A stretch of 64,000 bases of DNA from Palaemon carinicauda (GCF_036898095.1 NC_090739.1:64079747-64143746), one strand, 5' to 3'; counted from the first letter of the stretch, positions 41,575 to 62,818 are shown. The notes: generated from the sequence alone by a model not told the origin. Numbers and translations: made by a program.

Positions 41575-41876
41575 GAACGACACTCCAAAATCAAATCATT
41601 GTTGTTTAGTCTTGGGTAGTGCCACAGCCTTTGTACCATGATCTTCCAAGTCTTGGGTTAGAGTTCTCTTGCTTGAGGGTACACTCGGGCACACTGTTCT
41701 ATTTAAGTTCTCTTCCTCATGTTTATTTGTTAAAGTTTATGTAGTCTATATAGGAGATATTTATTCTAATGTTGATACTCTTCTTAAAATATTTTAATTT
41801 TCCCTTTTCCTTTCCTCACTGGGTTATTTTCCCTGTTGGAGCCACTGGGCTTATAGCATCTTGCTTTTCCAACTGG
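41575..41876 (+). mobile_element. Family S element, truncated at both ends, fused to the next copy
   Basis: It begins at about 'gacactccaaaatcaaatca', passes the S head ('cttgggttagagttctcttg', 'gagggtacactcgggcacac') and the 3' UTR part, and stops at 'tgcttttccaactgg' (41876) without the final 'ggttgtagc' or TAA tail. The next base already belongs to a second S element. Confidence 0.85.
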
Positions 41877-42336
41877 GCCGATTCTTTACATACTCTCCTC
41901 TGTCCTCGAACACCTGACAACACTGAGTCTGCCCAACAATTCTTCTTCACCCAAGGGGTTAGTGCACTCTCATTGTTCAGTAGACACTTTCCTCTAAGTA
42001 AAGGTAAAAAAGACTCTTTAGCCATGGTAAGCAGCTCTTCTAGGAGAAGGACACTCCCTAGAACAATGGCTAGTGCCATAGCCTCTGTACCATAGTCTTC
42101 CACTATCTTAGGTTAGAGTTCTCTTGCTTAAGGGTACACTCGGGCACACAATTTTATATTATCTATCCTGTTTTGTTAAAGTTTTTATAGTTTATATAGG
42201 AAATATTTATTTTGATGTTACTGTTCTTAAAATATTTTATTTTTTCTTGTTTCATTACTTCAATGGGCTATTTTCCCTGTTGGAGTCCTTGGGCTTATAG
42301 GATCCGGTTTTTCCAACTGGGGTTGTAGCATAGCAA

Positions 42337-42387
<51 letters not shown>
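41877..42387 (+). mobile_element. Family S element with the longest 5' head in the window
   Basis: It starts 'gccgattctttacatactct', continues 'cttcttcacccaaggggtta', 'tcattgttcagtagacactt' and 'aagactctttagccatggta', then the common S body, and ends 'ttgtagcatagcaagtaata' with (TAA)n at 42338-42387. It adds about 120 bp of 5' sequence not seen in the other copies. Confidence 0.85.
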
Positions 42388-42465
42388 GCTAAAGAGGAGG
42401 TCGATAATACAAATAACCGGTATTAGCGATTGAAATTCGTTTCTTGGTAAAATGCAATTGAATTA

Positions 42466-42512
<47 letters not shown>

Positions 42513-43756
42513 TTATATTTTTACACCCACTTATAAAAATGTGATGATAAACATTATAATTTTCCAAAAGGATTTTTCAAATTTCCATGATTGCCTTTAA
42601 CCAGACCACTGCAATATTTTCGGATAAGCGAACGAAACGCTGGATGTAAACAGACATCTATCCTGCTACATTATTGCAACTTTTATCTTCGGCCAAACCT
42701 TCGTCTTGGCTGTAAACAGAAATATTTGCTTTCTTTCCAGAGGCAGAAACGTGGATTTCCCTTATCCACTCACAAATTCAAGACCTCGCGATATTTCCAG
42801 AAGAACGCGACCCCATTCTTAACGAAAAAGGAGTTATTTCCACCGTAAAGTTTTAAAAAAGAAGCTATTTCCACCGTGAAGTTTAAGAGTTTTCTCGACG
42901 GAGAGAGGAGTTTGAAATCGGGTAGTTGAGGCCGATTTTGGCTTCGGGATATCATTCTCGTATCTTTGGAAATATTGCAAAGTACCCAGATGAAAGTTAG
43001 GATGAGTTACTCCCCTACCAATTCAAGGCGGAGGAGGAAGCCGCAGTATCGGACGATTTAAGTTTGCGGTGAAATATGTATCCAAAGTTTTCCTGTAGTT
43101 TTCGGACTGCTTTTCCTATTACTGTATATTCTACAACATTTTCATTCGTTTGTTTTTTATTCTTCTCGGCATATATTTCTTAAAATTTACTTATTCTTTT
43201 AATTTTTGGAATTCCTAAAAGCTTTTTTTTCCTCTTCTGATCTTGATTTGTTAATGAATTAAATCGTAGCTTTGTGCCTTCATTTTCAAGAAAATAAAAC
43301 ACTGTGAAGGGCCAAGTTTAATAAAGTAACTGCAGACAAAAATTGATAAAGAAAGTTATGAACAAACCTGTTATGTGCTATGTATTACCATAATTATAAA
43401 CATTCTAAAGTAAAGAAGCCTGCATGATATACTTCATTATTCTCTTCTGGGTTCATTATAAATATCCGCTGTAGTTGAAGCAACCAGTTAGGAGCAAACC
43501 ATGATCAGGTTAATTACATTAGTCTATACGTTTTGGTAGGGTTATGGTACTCAACCACTGGACTCGGTTCAACTAACCTTTCAGTTGTTAAATCATATTA
43601 CAAATTGATGAACTAAAGCACCTTTTAATGAGTTTCAGCTATTCTAAATCAATTTGGAATTTAATTTTTGGTGATTTTTAACAAGGAAGTTTACTTTACA
43701 AAGTAAAGCTTCTTTAACATATTATGTATTAAAACATCAACAGCAGCAACAAAACT
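42388..43756. other. Unassigned DNA
   Basis: (AT)n at 42470-42508. The segment 42600-43060 is somewhat GC-richer but contains no motif or known repeat. A short imperfect duplication of 'agctatttccaccgt(a/g)aag(t)ttt' lies near 42833-42886. Confidence 0.4.
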
Positions 43757-43813
43757 AAGATAATAATAATAATAATAAATACTACTAATAATAATAACTA
43801 CAACAACAACAAC

Positions 43814-43845
<32 letters not shown>

Positions 43846-43867
43846 TGATGATGATAAAAACAACAAC

Positions 43868-43901
<34 letters not shown>

Positions 43902-43940
43902 GTACTAGTAGTAGTAGTGGTAGTAGTAGTAGTAGTAGTA

Positions 43941-43982
<42 letters not shown>
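43757..43982. repeat. Complex trinucleotide array (AAT/AAC/ATG/AGT)
   Basis: Consecutive tracts of TAA, CAA, TGA and TAG units in one 225-bp array. The long Ile/Leu/Val frames across it are repeat translations. Confidence 0.97.
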
Positions 43983-43983
<1 letters not shown>

Positions 43984-44173
43984 CCTTACATGTAATAATA
44001 AAATCCCAATTCTTGATCAGTTGATTAAACATGACACATGGAAAAAGACTTGTAAACCAATTTATGGACAGGAAAATAAACAATAAAAGATGAATATTCT
44101 ACATTTCTATAAGGAAAATAGACGACAAATAAGTTTACCCTTTATGTACATATATGTTTGCTTACGTATGTGT

Positions 44174-44251
<78 letters not shown>

Positions 44252-44298
44252 CTTTCAATTACTTTAAAAAAAAAATTCATATACTGCAACATCCAGCT
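43983..44298. repeat. Unassigned flank with (GA)n
   Basis: (GA)n at 44178-44248. Not shared with the distal duplication arm. Confidence 0.7.
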
Positions 44299-46386
<2,088 letters not shown>

Positions 46387-47259
46387 AGTTGATAATCAAC
46401 TTTTTCTTTTCAACTGAATTTTGACCACACACAAAAAAACTCCCATTTCGAAAAAAAAAAAAAAAAAAAAGATATGCGCCATTGCATTTTGTGTTTAAAT
46501 TCACGAGCAAAATTGAAAGAAAACCATTGGTAACAATAGGAAAGAAAACGAGTTTTGTTGTTTACAATCAGTGAAAGTCTGGAGAAAAATTAAGGGTTCC
46601 TTTAATGCAGCAAAATGGATGCTTGTTTACATAGTGAATTCCTCCACAAACAAAGATTTTTTGCAATCATAAAAAATTATAATAAAATAAAATGTAAATA
46701 TTGTAATTTCGATGCTAAGAATGATATTGAACATTTAAATCTAATTTTCTCTATATTACATCCGGAAATAAAGGTTTAAAACCGATAGTTGATATTCCTG
46801 TAACAAGAAATACTGTCACCCACATCAGACTCCTAACGTCTGTTGTCCGTTTTGAGTATCAAGTTCTTGGAAGAAGTCAACAAACCTACGGGACTTATTC
46901 CTATGACGTATTCCTATCCCTTCCCACCTCCATATCCCATTCCGCCATTCCTTTCTATCGTGTTATCTCCCCCAAAATATAATATACAAATTCCCTTTCC
47001 TACTTCTTAATCCTCCCTCAAAGCCATTACTCTATCCATTTTCTTTCTCATCTGCGCTGTCCCCACCTTTCAATCTTCTTTCTCATTTTATCTCAAATTT
47101 ATTCCTTTTCACGCCAAATCACCACAGCAGATTTCCCTTATCCCCATTTGTCACCAAATTTGAACTTTGCATTCTCCCTATTCATGAAAATCTATTTGAT
47201 TTACATTTTTTAAAACTTGAACGACTGCTTTGTTGCCAACAAATCTATTTCCTTAGCGT
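46387..47259. other. Unassigned DNA
   Basis: A run at 46450-46470. The minus frame 46280-46510 has no motif. No repeat family recognised. Confidence 0.4.
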
Positions 47260-48006
47260 AGTTTTATTTGGGTACTTCTTGTCTTCTCATGCTTAAGCTT
47301 TGATGCTTTCTTTTATGGAACTTCTGGTCTTCCCCTACCCAAGCTGGGATGCTTATCTTTTGGGGGCCAATTACCTTCTCTTTCTTAAACATGAAAATAT
47401 TTCTTTCTAGGGCTACTGATCTTTCCCTTTTGAAGATGGGAAGTTTTCAATGTGGGACTTCTGGTCTTTCCCTATCTCAGCCATGAAGTTTTCCTTTTTG
47501 TAACCTCTGGTCTTCCCATACTTAATCAGGGAGAGTTTCCTTTTTGGGATTCTTGGTCTTTCCCTTCTTAAGCTGGCAAGTTTTCCAATCGTGAACTCCT
47601 GACCTTTTCTTATCTAAGCTGGGAAGGTTTCCCTTTTTGACCTCTGGTTCTCAGATATTTAAACTGGAAGCTTTCCTTTCTGGGACTTCTGGTCTTCCTC
47701 TCTTCAGGAAGGAAAGCTTTCTTTTCTGTGATTAATGGTCTTTCCCTTCTTAAGCTGGGAAGTTTTCCTGTTCTTGGACCTCTGGCCTCCCCATATTTGA
47801 ACAAAGAAGCCTTCCCTTGTGGGATTTCAGATCTTCCCCTATTCAAGAAGGGAAGATTTTCTTTCTGGGATATTTGGTCTTCCCCTATTTAACTTTCCTC
47901 TTTTAGACTTGTGGTCTGTCCTTACTTGGGTTGGAAAGCTCTTCTTTCCGGGACTCTCATTTTCTTCTAAAGCTTGGAAGCTATCAGCTCTCCTTTCTGG
48001 GACCTA
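47260..48006. repeat. Degenerate minisatellite of about 46 bp, left part
   Basis: About 16 units follow a consensus near 'gggacttctggtctttccc-tacttaagctgggaag-ctttcctttct'. The 'ggtctt' core recurs at roughly 47281, 47327, 47464, 47511, 47557, 47693, 47739, 47832 and 47878, spacing 46-47 bp, with one short unit near 47914. The array stops at the left end of the element at 48007 and resumes at 51823. Confidence 0.9.
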
Positions 48007-48760
48007 TAGTGGGGCAGCATAGCTAACCTATTGTGCATTTTGTGATACAAGCACCAAATTTGGCACAAATGTACATTGACATATGGCGAACATTTTCAGA
48101 TATTGAGCCACTTGGAATTCTCTATTCATGTCCGCCATATTGGCATTCAAAATGGCCGCCATTCAAAATCTACATTTGCGCTTATCTGTGGATCTAAAAT
48201 TGCTATCGACTCGATTCTGGTGCCTAAATGTAGGTTTTGGGGGGCAAGGAATCCAATGGTTACAATCTGCATTGCGTATTTTTTTACCACTGAGCCGCCA
48301 TATTGGATTTCAAAATGGCTGCCATTTGAAATCTTCATTTTTTATTATCAGTGGGTCTAATGCTGCTTTTGACTCGATTCTGGTGTCTGACTGTATGTTT
48401 TTGGGGGCAAGGAATCCAATGATAACAATCTGCATTGTGTATCTTTTAGCATTGAGCCGCCATGTTGGATTTCAAAATGGCCGCCATTTAAAATCTACAT
48501 TTGCGATTACTTTTGGGTTTAATAGCGCCATTGACTTGATTCTTGTGTCTAAATATATGATTCGGGTGGGGGGGGGGGGCAAGGAATCCAATGTTTTGGG
48601 GGACAAAGATTCTAATGATAACAAAATGCATAGCATATTTTTACCTATGGACCGCCACTTTGGATTTCAAAATCGTTGCTTTCCATTGCATGGCCGCTTC
48701 TCAATTTACGGTTTACATTATCTAAGGATCTAATGATTTGATTCTGGTGGTGGGGTGGTG
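48007..48760 (+). repeat. Left inverted arm with tandem units of about 162 bp
   Basis: After a unique end segment, units start at about 48131, 48294, 48456 and 48652 with 'ccgccatattggatttcaaa' and 'atggccgccatt'. Each contains 'gactcgattctggtg' and 'ggcaaggaatccaatg'. Spacing is 163 and 162 bp, then longer where a G run (48570-48580) and a repeated 'ggaatccaatg' were inserted. Confidence 0.92.
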
Positions 48761-48884
48761 TTAGTAATACATTCTTAAAAATTCCGTGTAAGAATTACCA
48801 AGAAAACGATCAGTTGGGGCCAAACTCCATTTCGGGTAAAAATGACACAGAATAAGGTATAATAATAAGACCATTTCTCAGTCA

Positions 48885-50700
48885 GATGCTAGGTGGATAC
48901 CAGTGCACCTGAAGGACATGGCTGAGCTAACTATCAAACAACCAAACGTAGCCAGAAAATTCAGCGAAGGTCACTTGACAGTTAAAAAACGCAGAGGGGG
49001 TTCTCTTCAATCCCGCCTGACCAGGCACATGAGCAGAATAACGCCTGCATCAAAGGAGACGGTGTAATAGAGGAGATGGGTAACCCATTCGAGGGGGAGA
49101 GCCAGGATCTAGTCATACTGGATTCAAGGGTCATTGCAGGTCCTGCTGCCGTGGAGACCGTGATGAATGCCAAGAAGATTGGCCAAGAGCAGTTCGAGGC
49201 TTTCACCAGAGAGTGTCTGTTGGACAGAACAAAGGCAGTGGACGACCCCATACCTCGTAACAAGCTGAAGGTATTCAGCCCTTCAACTCCAAGAAGCCAG
49301 AACAAAGGTCAGCAACAGCTCACCTCCGTCAAAAATGACCGTGAACTCTTCGCACGCCTGTACATTGGCTGCCAGACAAGGGATGGAAACTTTGAGGAGT
49401 TCTTTCGTCATGAGAACCAGGCATGTCCTCCTGCACTGTCCGATGGTGGAAACCTTTTCACTGGTACCAAGAGTGATCTCATCAAATGTTTGGAAGAAAT
49501 CTTCGACGCTAAGACAGATACTCCCGTCACTACCTGTATAGTGCTTGATGGAGCAGCTATCGTCCAGATGCTGAAGCCGGCTGCATCAAAGACCTTTGAC
49601 AAGTACGCACATCAGATCTTCATTCCATATATATCTACTAAGCTGCAAACAGTGTCACGCCTGGATCTGATCTGGGATACTTACCTTGCTGATTCACTGA
49701 AAGGTAGTACACCTGCAAAAGCGGGGACAGGGCGTGCGGAGACGTGTGGCGGCCGCCGCATCCATACCAGGAAACTGGCAGAACTTCCTATGAGTGGACA
49801 GCAACAAGACCGAGCTGTTTAAGTTTCTCTCAACAGCTCTCATGGAATGGTTTGACCAGGAGGACAAGCAACTCGTCATTACTGATGGAGAGGCAGTGCT
49901 CAGCAAGCCACTACAACCAGATCTGACTTCACTCAACCCATGCAACCATGAAGAGGCTGACAGTCGTATGTTGCTGTATGCATCTCACGCAGCTAAGCAC
50001 GGACACCATTCAATAGTCATCCGGACTGTAGACACCGATGTTGTGGTGCTGGCAGTGTCCGTGGTACAGGAATTGCAACCAGAAGACAAACTATGGCTGG
50101 CATTCGGAACAGGCTGAAGTTTCCGATACCTAGCAGCACATGAAATAGCAGCTCGTGCACTGCCAATGTCCCACGCTCTAACTGGATGCGATACTGTGTC
50201 AAGCTTTGCTAGACATGGCAAGAAGACCGCATGGGCAGTCTGAGGCGCTGATGCAGCTGTCTTCCGCACCAAGTGACATACCAAATGATGCAATGTGCAT
50301 CATCGAGAGGTTCGTGATCCTGTTGTATGATCGAACCAGGAAATGCACGGACATTGACAAGGCCAGGAGGAAACTCTTCGCAAGGAAGAACAATGTACAG
50401 CTGATCCCTCCAACGAAGGCAGCTTTAGAGGAACATGTCAAGAGGGCAGTATATCAAGGTGGACATGTGTGGGATCAGATACTGCTGCCAGCACCAGAAC
50501 TCCCACCACCAACAAACTGGGGTTGGTCAATGACTGGAGGACAATACACACCATACTGGACCAGACTACCTGAGGCAGCTCACACCTGCATTGAGCTGGT
50601 TTCTTGCAAGTGCCAGAAAGGGTGTGTGAGACGCTGCAAGTGCAAGAAGGCTGCCCTTAAGTGCACAGCCCTCTTTGTGTGTGAAGGGGACTGCACATGA
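48885..50700 (+). pseudogene. Transposon-borne PIN/FEN1-like protein with C-terminal CXC cluster, decayed
   Basis: Coding begins with 'DARWIPVHLKDMAEL', shifts frame at 48984-49000, continues 'PPDQAHEQNNACIKGDG' and is open to a shift at about 49712-49722. Internal landmarks are 'TTCIVLDGAAIVQML' (about 49530-49570), 'NWQNFL' then a TGA (49791-49793), 'DSNKTELFKFLS', 'HEEADSRMLLYA' (49948-49983), 'IRTVDTDVVVLAV' (50020-50058), a TGA at 50115-50117, 'LTGCDTVSSFARHGKKTAW' (50180-50235), a break at about 50240, and 'CIIERFVILLYDRT'. The acidic order D...EAD...DTD...GCD resembles the metal-binding residues of PIN/FEN1-type nucleases (inference). The end is a Cys-rich CXC-like cluster. I recognise this as a recurrent uncharacterised metazoan protein family. 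Its function, possibly transposition, is not established. Confidence 0.75.
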
Positions 50701-51309
50701 AGATGAGTCCACAACATTCATTTACTTGTGGCAGTGCTGAACTGGTTAACATGAGATGGTTATTGTACACATATCTTCAGTACCGATGTATACCTAGCCT
50801 CAAATACAAGACCGTTGTAGAATGTCAGTACACACCCAACCTTATATAGTACACCATAGCATGTCAGAATTTTAACTAAGATATTTAAGACATGACCTAA
50901 GACATCTATCAAAATCATAAAACTCAGAATTGGTAGTTGAAGTAAGTCAATATTTATTTAGAGTTTTACAGGGAAAGCTAGTTTTGAGAAGTTTAAGTTG
51001 ATTTGTGTTAATGTTCACACTATTTTTTGGATATTCAGACGTAACCCCGAAATGATCATTTTGTGATATTGATTGAAGGAATGGAGAAAACTAATCATAT
51101 ATGAAAGGTGCTATATCAAACCTTGAACAACACAGAATCTAATCAATAACTCAAACAATTTTTACTTCACAGACTTTGTGTAAAATGTTGTCCTGTCAAA
51201 AATACATGATGATGAATATTCATCTCTCATGAATTAAGTGGAGTACTGTAATAAAGTATGTCATTTTGAACAATGGATATTGTCATGTACTGTAAAAATA
51301 TTTGACCCA
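50701..51309. other. AT-rich 3' part of the foldback-like element
   Basis: No motif or open frame of note lies between the gene's stop and the right arm. AATAAA occurs at about 51250. Confidence 0.4.
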
Positions 51310-51822
51310 GAGGTAATCGCACATGTAGAATTCAAGTGGCAGCCATTTTGAAATCCAATATGTTATCTAATTCATAAAGATACACAATGCAGATTTAACC
51401 ATCGGATTCCTTTCCTCCCAAAACATACATTTGGACACCAGAATCGAGTCAATAGCAGCATTAAACCCAAAGATAATCGAAAATGAAGATTTCAAACAAC
51501 GGCCATATTGAAATTCAATATGGCGGCTCATTGGTACAAAATATGCGATGCAGATTGTTACCATTAGATTCCTTGCTCCCAAAACATACATTTACACACC
51601 AGAATCGAGTCAATAGCAGCATTAGACCCAAAGATAATCGAAAATGTAGATTTCAAATGGCGGCCATTTTGAATTCCAATATGGCAGACATGAAGGGAGA
51701 ATTCCGAGTGGCTCAATATCTGAAAATCTTCGCCATATATCAATGTACATTTGTGCCAAATTGGATGCTTGTATCACAAAATGCACAATCCTTTTGAAAT
51801 TTCGAGCTAAACCGCCCCACTA
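51310..51822 (-). repeat. Right inverted arm with tandem units of about 160 bp
   Basis: Inverse copies of the left-arm unit lie at about 51335-51365, 51500-51535 and 51655-51690 ('atggcggccattttgaattc', 'gccatattgaaattcaatat'), with 'caccagaatcgagtcaatag' between them. The unique end segment (51700-51822) mirrors 48007-48130. Confidence 0.92.
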
Positions 51823-52150
51823 CTATGGTTTATCCCTAGTTATGGGAATCTATTCCTTCTAGGGCTTCTAGTTTTCTCCAATTTAAACTGGTAAGAGTTC
51901 TTTTTTGGAACTTCTAATTTTCTTCTTAGAGTTTCTGTCCACGTATTTAGCCTGGGAACCTATCCTTGTAGAACTCCTCACGAAAGCTGGGAAGTTTTTC
52001 GTTTGTTTTCAGTCTTCTGGTACTTGAGCTAGGAAGCTTTGAGTTTGGAATCCTTTGTCCTTCCGCTACTTAAGGGAGAAGCCCTTCCTTTCTGAGTTAA
52101 TAGTCTTCTACTTAGTTTGAGAACCTTTCCGTTGCGCAATTACGGTTTAA
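51823..52150. repeat. Degenerate 46-bp minisatellite, right part
   Basis: Resumes as 'ctatggtttatccctagtta' and continues 'tctattccttctagggcttc', 'tttttggaacttctaatttt' and 'tttggaatcctttgtccttc', more diverged than the left part, fading by about 52150. Confidence 0.75.
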
Positions 52151-53079
<929 letters not shown>

Positions 53080-53108
53080 ATTATATATACTATATATATA
53101 TATATATA

Positions 53109-53159
<51 letters not shown>

Positions 53160-53186
53160 ATGTATATATATATCTATATATATACA

Positions 53187-53238
<52 letters not shown>

Positions 53239-53251
53239 CTATATATATACA

Positions 53252-53307
<56 letters not shown>

Positions 53308-53309
53308 AC

Positions 53310-53403
<94 letters not shown>
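53080..53403. repeat. Long interrupted (AT)n microsatellite
   Basis: Contains two near-identical longer units ending 'tatatctatatatatacagt' at about 53161-53190 and 53226-53254, so expansion also involved a 65-bp unit. Confidence 0.95.
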
Positions 53404-57592
<4,189 letters not shown>

Positions 57593-57865
57593 ATCGTTGC
57601 TTGCTGCAGTGGGTCCTGCACCTATCAACAGTTGTTCGTGTTACGTAGCTTTTGACAAAATTATTGCAGTATTTTCATTACCATAAAGCCTGTCATTAAT
57701 ATTTCGAAAAATGAGCGTTTAAAAAAGAAGGCCCTTAAGCACTTAGCCAACGGTATGAAATCCAAGATGTGCTACGAAAGATAAACTAGTCATTCTTACA
57801 ATACTCATTCATATTGAAAACAAAACTCTAACTGAAGTATAATTCTACTTTAATTCTGCTTCTAT
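57593..57865. other. Unassigned DNA
   Basis: Nothing recognised. Confidence 0.35.
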
Positions 57866-58266
57866 CTTCTTGGTAAGGGTAGAAGAGACTCTTTAGCTAT
57901 GGTAAGCAGCTCTTCTAGGAGAAGGACACTCCCAAACCAAACCATTGTTTTCTAGTTTTGGGTACTGCCATAGCATCTACACCATGGTCTTCCACTGTGT
58001 TGGGGTAAAGATTTCTTGCTTGAGGGTACACTCAAGCATACTATTCTATCTTATTTCTCTTTCCCTTGTTATTTTGAAGTTTTTATCCTCTTTTTATTTT
58101 TAAGTTTTCATAATTTTATACAAGAAAGAATTATCATGTTATTATTGTTCCCGAACTTCTCTTGTAGTTCATTTCCTTATTTCCTTTCCTCATTGGGCTA
58201 TTTTCCATGTTGAAACCCTTGGGCTTATAGCATCCTGCTTTTCCAACTAGGGTTGTAGTTTAGCAA

Positions 58267-58341
<75 letters not shown>
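57866..58341 (+). mobile_element. Family S element, near full length
   Basis: Starts 'ttggtaagggtagaagagac', with head landmarks 'tagctatggtaagcagctct' and 'gagggtacactcaagcatac', then the 3' part with 'cctcattgggctattttcca', 'cttatagcatcctgcttttc' and a (TAA)n tail at 58268-58341. Confidence 0.85.
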
Positions 58342-59875
58342 TCAACATCTTGCAAAATAAATCTACGTTAACGATGTTGTATGCACCTCTTGCTCGCTTC
58401 CTCAAACATTTCATCCTTTGTGACTTAACATTCCAGACTCAATACATCATATAAAATCGATGTATTGTATAAGTAGATAAAGGAAAACAGCATTGGTAGT
58501 CGATCCACAAGTGGTATCCTGATAAGAATCTCTTACGATATAATTTTGTCTGCTGATAGCTCTTTTATATTAAAAGGTTTATGAATAATTACATGGCCTC
58601 ATCATAGCCTTTATCAATAAACTATCTTCATACATACAAATATAAACTATCTATCGTTATATGAAATTGACATGGAATAACTGATATTTAAAAAAATATA
58701 TATATTTTGTATTTAAAAAAATATATATATTTTGTTATTCAAAAAGTTCACGGTTCATGGGCCGTGAATAAGTTAAAAGAATTTATTTATGTCCTACACT
58801 GGGGAATAGGCGCTGCAAACCTTTCGGTGTTGAAAGGAAATTAAATCATTTTGAATAATCTGATTATTACCAGTTTAACAAGACGATTAAATAATACTCT
58901 TATTATAAATATATTTATTCATCGATATATGACTCAATCGCTATTTATGGCTTCATTGTAAAGTATTCTCTCCACTTAATTTGTTGGTAATTCTGGGCCC
59001 ACTTGCTATATCAATCCTAATTTTGCCAGAACTGTTATCGAGAACTTTCCTCTATTTCTTATTCCTGTCAAGATACTTCATATTGAAGTCTTCTGATCTG
59101 GAAGGCTCTTTTTATTTCATTATATTTATCATAATATAAATGTACAAGATTTTTAATGAATTTTGAAAGAATAAATCCAATAATTTCGTTGTTGATTCAC
59201 TAAATTTTTCTCACGTTCTTAATGGTACCAATGGATGGCATCAGTGAAGCTGTTTTAAAAGCAAAATTCTGGAAATATCTGGTTTTAAGGACTATTTAGG
59301 GCGTTTCTCCTTAATCAATTAACCAATAGGAACACAACATTCATGTAAACTGTTAGAAAATAAATGTTTGCTCCTTCAATTGCCGAAAAGAGCTAAATGT
59401 CAATTTGAAAAATAACATTTCAAACCTTTATTTGAATACCTTATACTGAATTATAATATAGAAACGATATAAATATCAGATGATTTAAATATCAGTTATT
59501 TCAGTTATTCAAAATTATAGAAGCTCAGGCAATGGACACAATTAATATCTTTTATGGTGGCCGAACCCTCAAAAGAAAAGTCCAACAACATGAATGCATA
59601 ATTAAATATTGATTTATCACGGCCTTTATAGCAGTTTTATTAGCAGAAACGTAACAAGAGCTTTTTCAACTTGTCATATGCATAATCATAATACAAAAAT
59701 AATGAAATTCACATTTATTTTGATAATTAGTAAGAAACATATTTGATAAGTTCTCAAATTCTGATCATGTTATCCAATGTTATTTTTTTATAAGAATTAA
59801 AATTTGTGTTAAGGATGTCAGATACTTTGAAACGATATGATAAATTATAAATTAATTTAGGAGAGGCGTTATTTG
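58342..59875. other. Unassigned AT-rich DNA
   Basis: A short direct repeat 'tatttaaaaaaatatatata' lies at 58686-58732. No gene or family recognised. Confidence 0.45.
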
Positions 59876-62662
<2,787 letters not shown>

Positions 62663-62818
62663 AAAAAATCACCTCTGAAGTAAGCCTTAGCTATCCATGA
62701 AATGCTAAGTTTTTCGTTAGAAATGGTATTCGAATGCGTACTATTCGAAGAACATATCTTGCGGAAAACTTAGCATTAGGGTGATAGCTAAGGCTTACTT
62801 CGGAGGTGAAAGTTTTTT
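62663..62818. mobile_element. Hairpin MITE-like element
   Basis: 'cacctctgaagtaagcctta' with 'gctatc...atgctaagttttt' (62670-62715) is mirrored by the inverse at 62760-62808 ('aaaacttagcatta...gatagctaaggcttacttcg-gaggtg'). Arms of about 45-50 bp with few mismatches flank a loop of about 45 bp that itself contains attcgaatgcgtactattcgaa. A-rich and T-rich ends flank the pair. Confidence 0.8.

Larger units (their letters stand above)
48007..51822 (+). mobile_element. 3.8-kb foldback-like transposon with a PIN/FEN-like gene
   Basis: Ends are TAGTGGGGC (48007-48015) and GCCCCACTA (51814-51822), flanked by CTA on both sides (48004-48006 and 51823-51825). Beyond the first bases, the inverted arms share 'ttgtgcattttgtgatacaa', 'tttggcacaaatgtacattg' and 'tttcagatattgagccact'. 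The arms then consist of tandem units of about 160 bp. Between the arms is one decayed gene (48885-50700) followed by about 600 bp of AT-rich sequence. Long inverted arms of tandem units with an internal gene recall foldback elements of insects. The element carries no RT and no DDE motif that I can find. Confidence 0.85.

Noticed and set aside
41769..42095. Frame across the two fused S elements as a coding gene
   Set aside because: It spans the junction of two non-coding elements. Equivalent frames are not kept open in the other S copies.
43691..44083. Ile/Val/Leu-rich frames resembling membrane proteins
   Set aside because: Encoded by the complex trinucleotide array at 43757-43982; the hydrophobic runs are a repeat artefact.
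47610..47846. Minus-strand frame with repeated basic segments, possible repeat protein
   Set aside because: It is a reading of the 46-bp minisatellite. The unit is not a multiple of three and the frame does not persist through the array.
49076..50700. Host gene encoding the PIN/FEN-like protein
   Set aside because: It lies inside matched inverted arms with a target duplication and carries several frameshifts and stops, so it is a transposon-borne pseudogene here.
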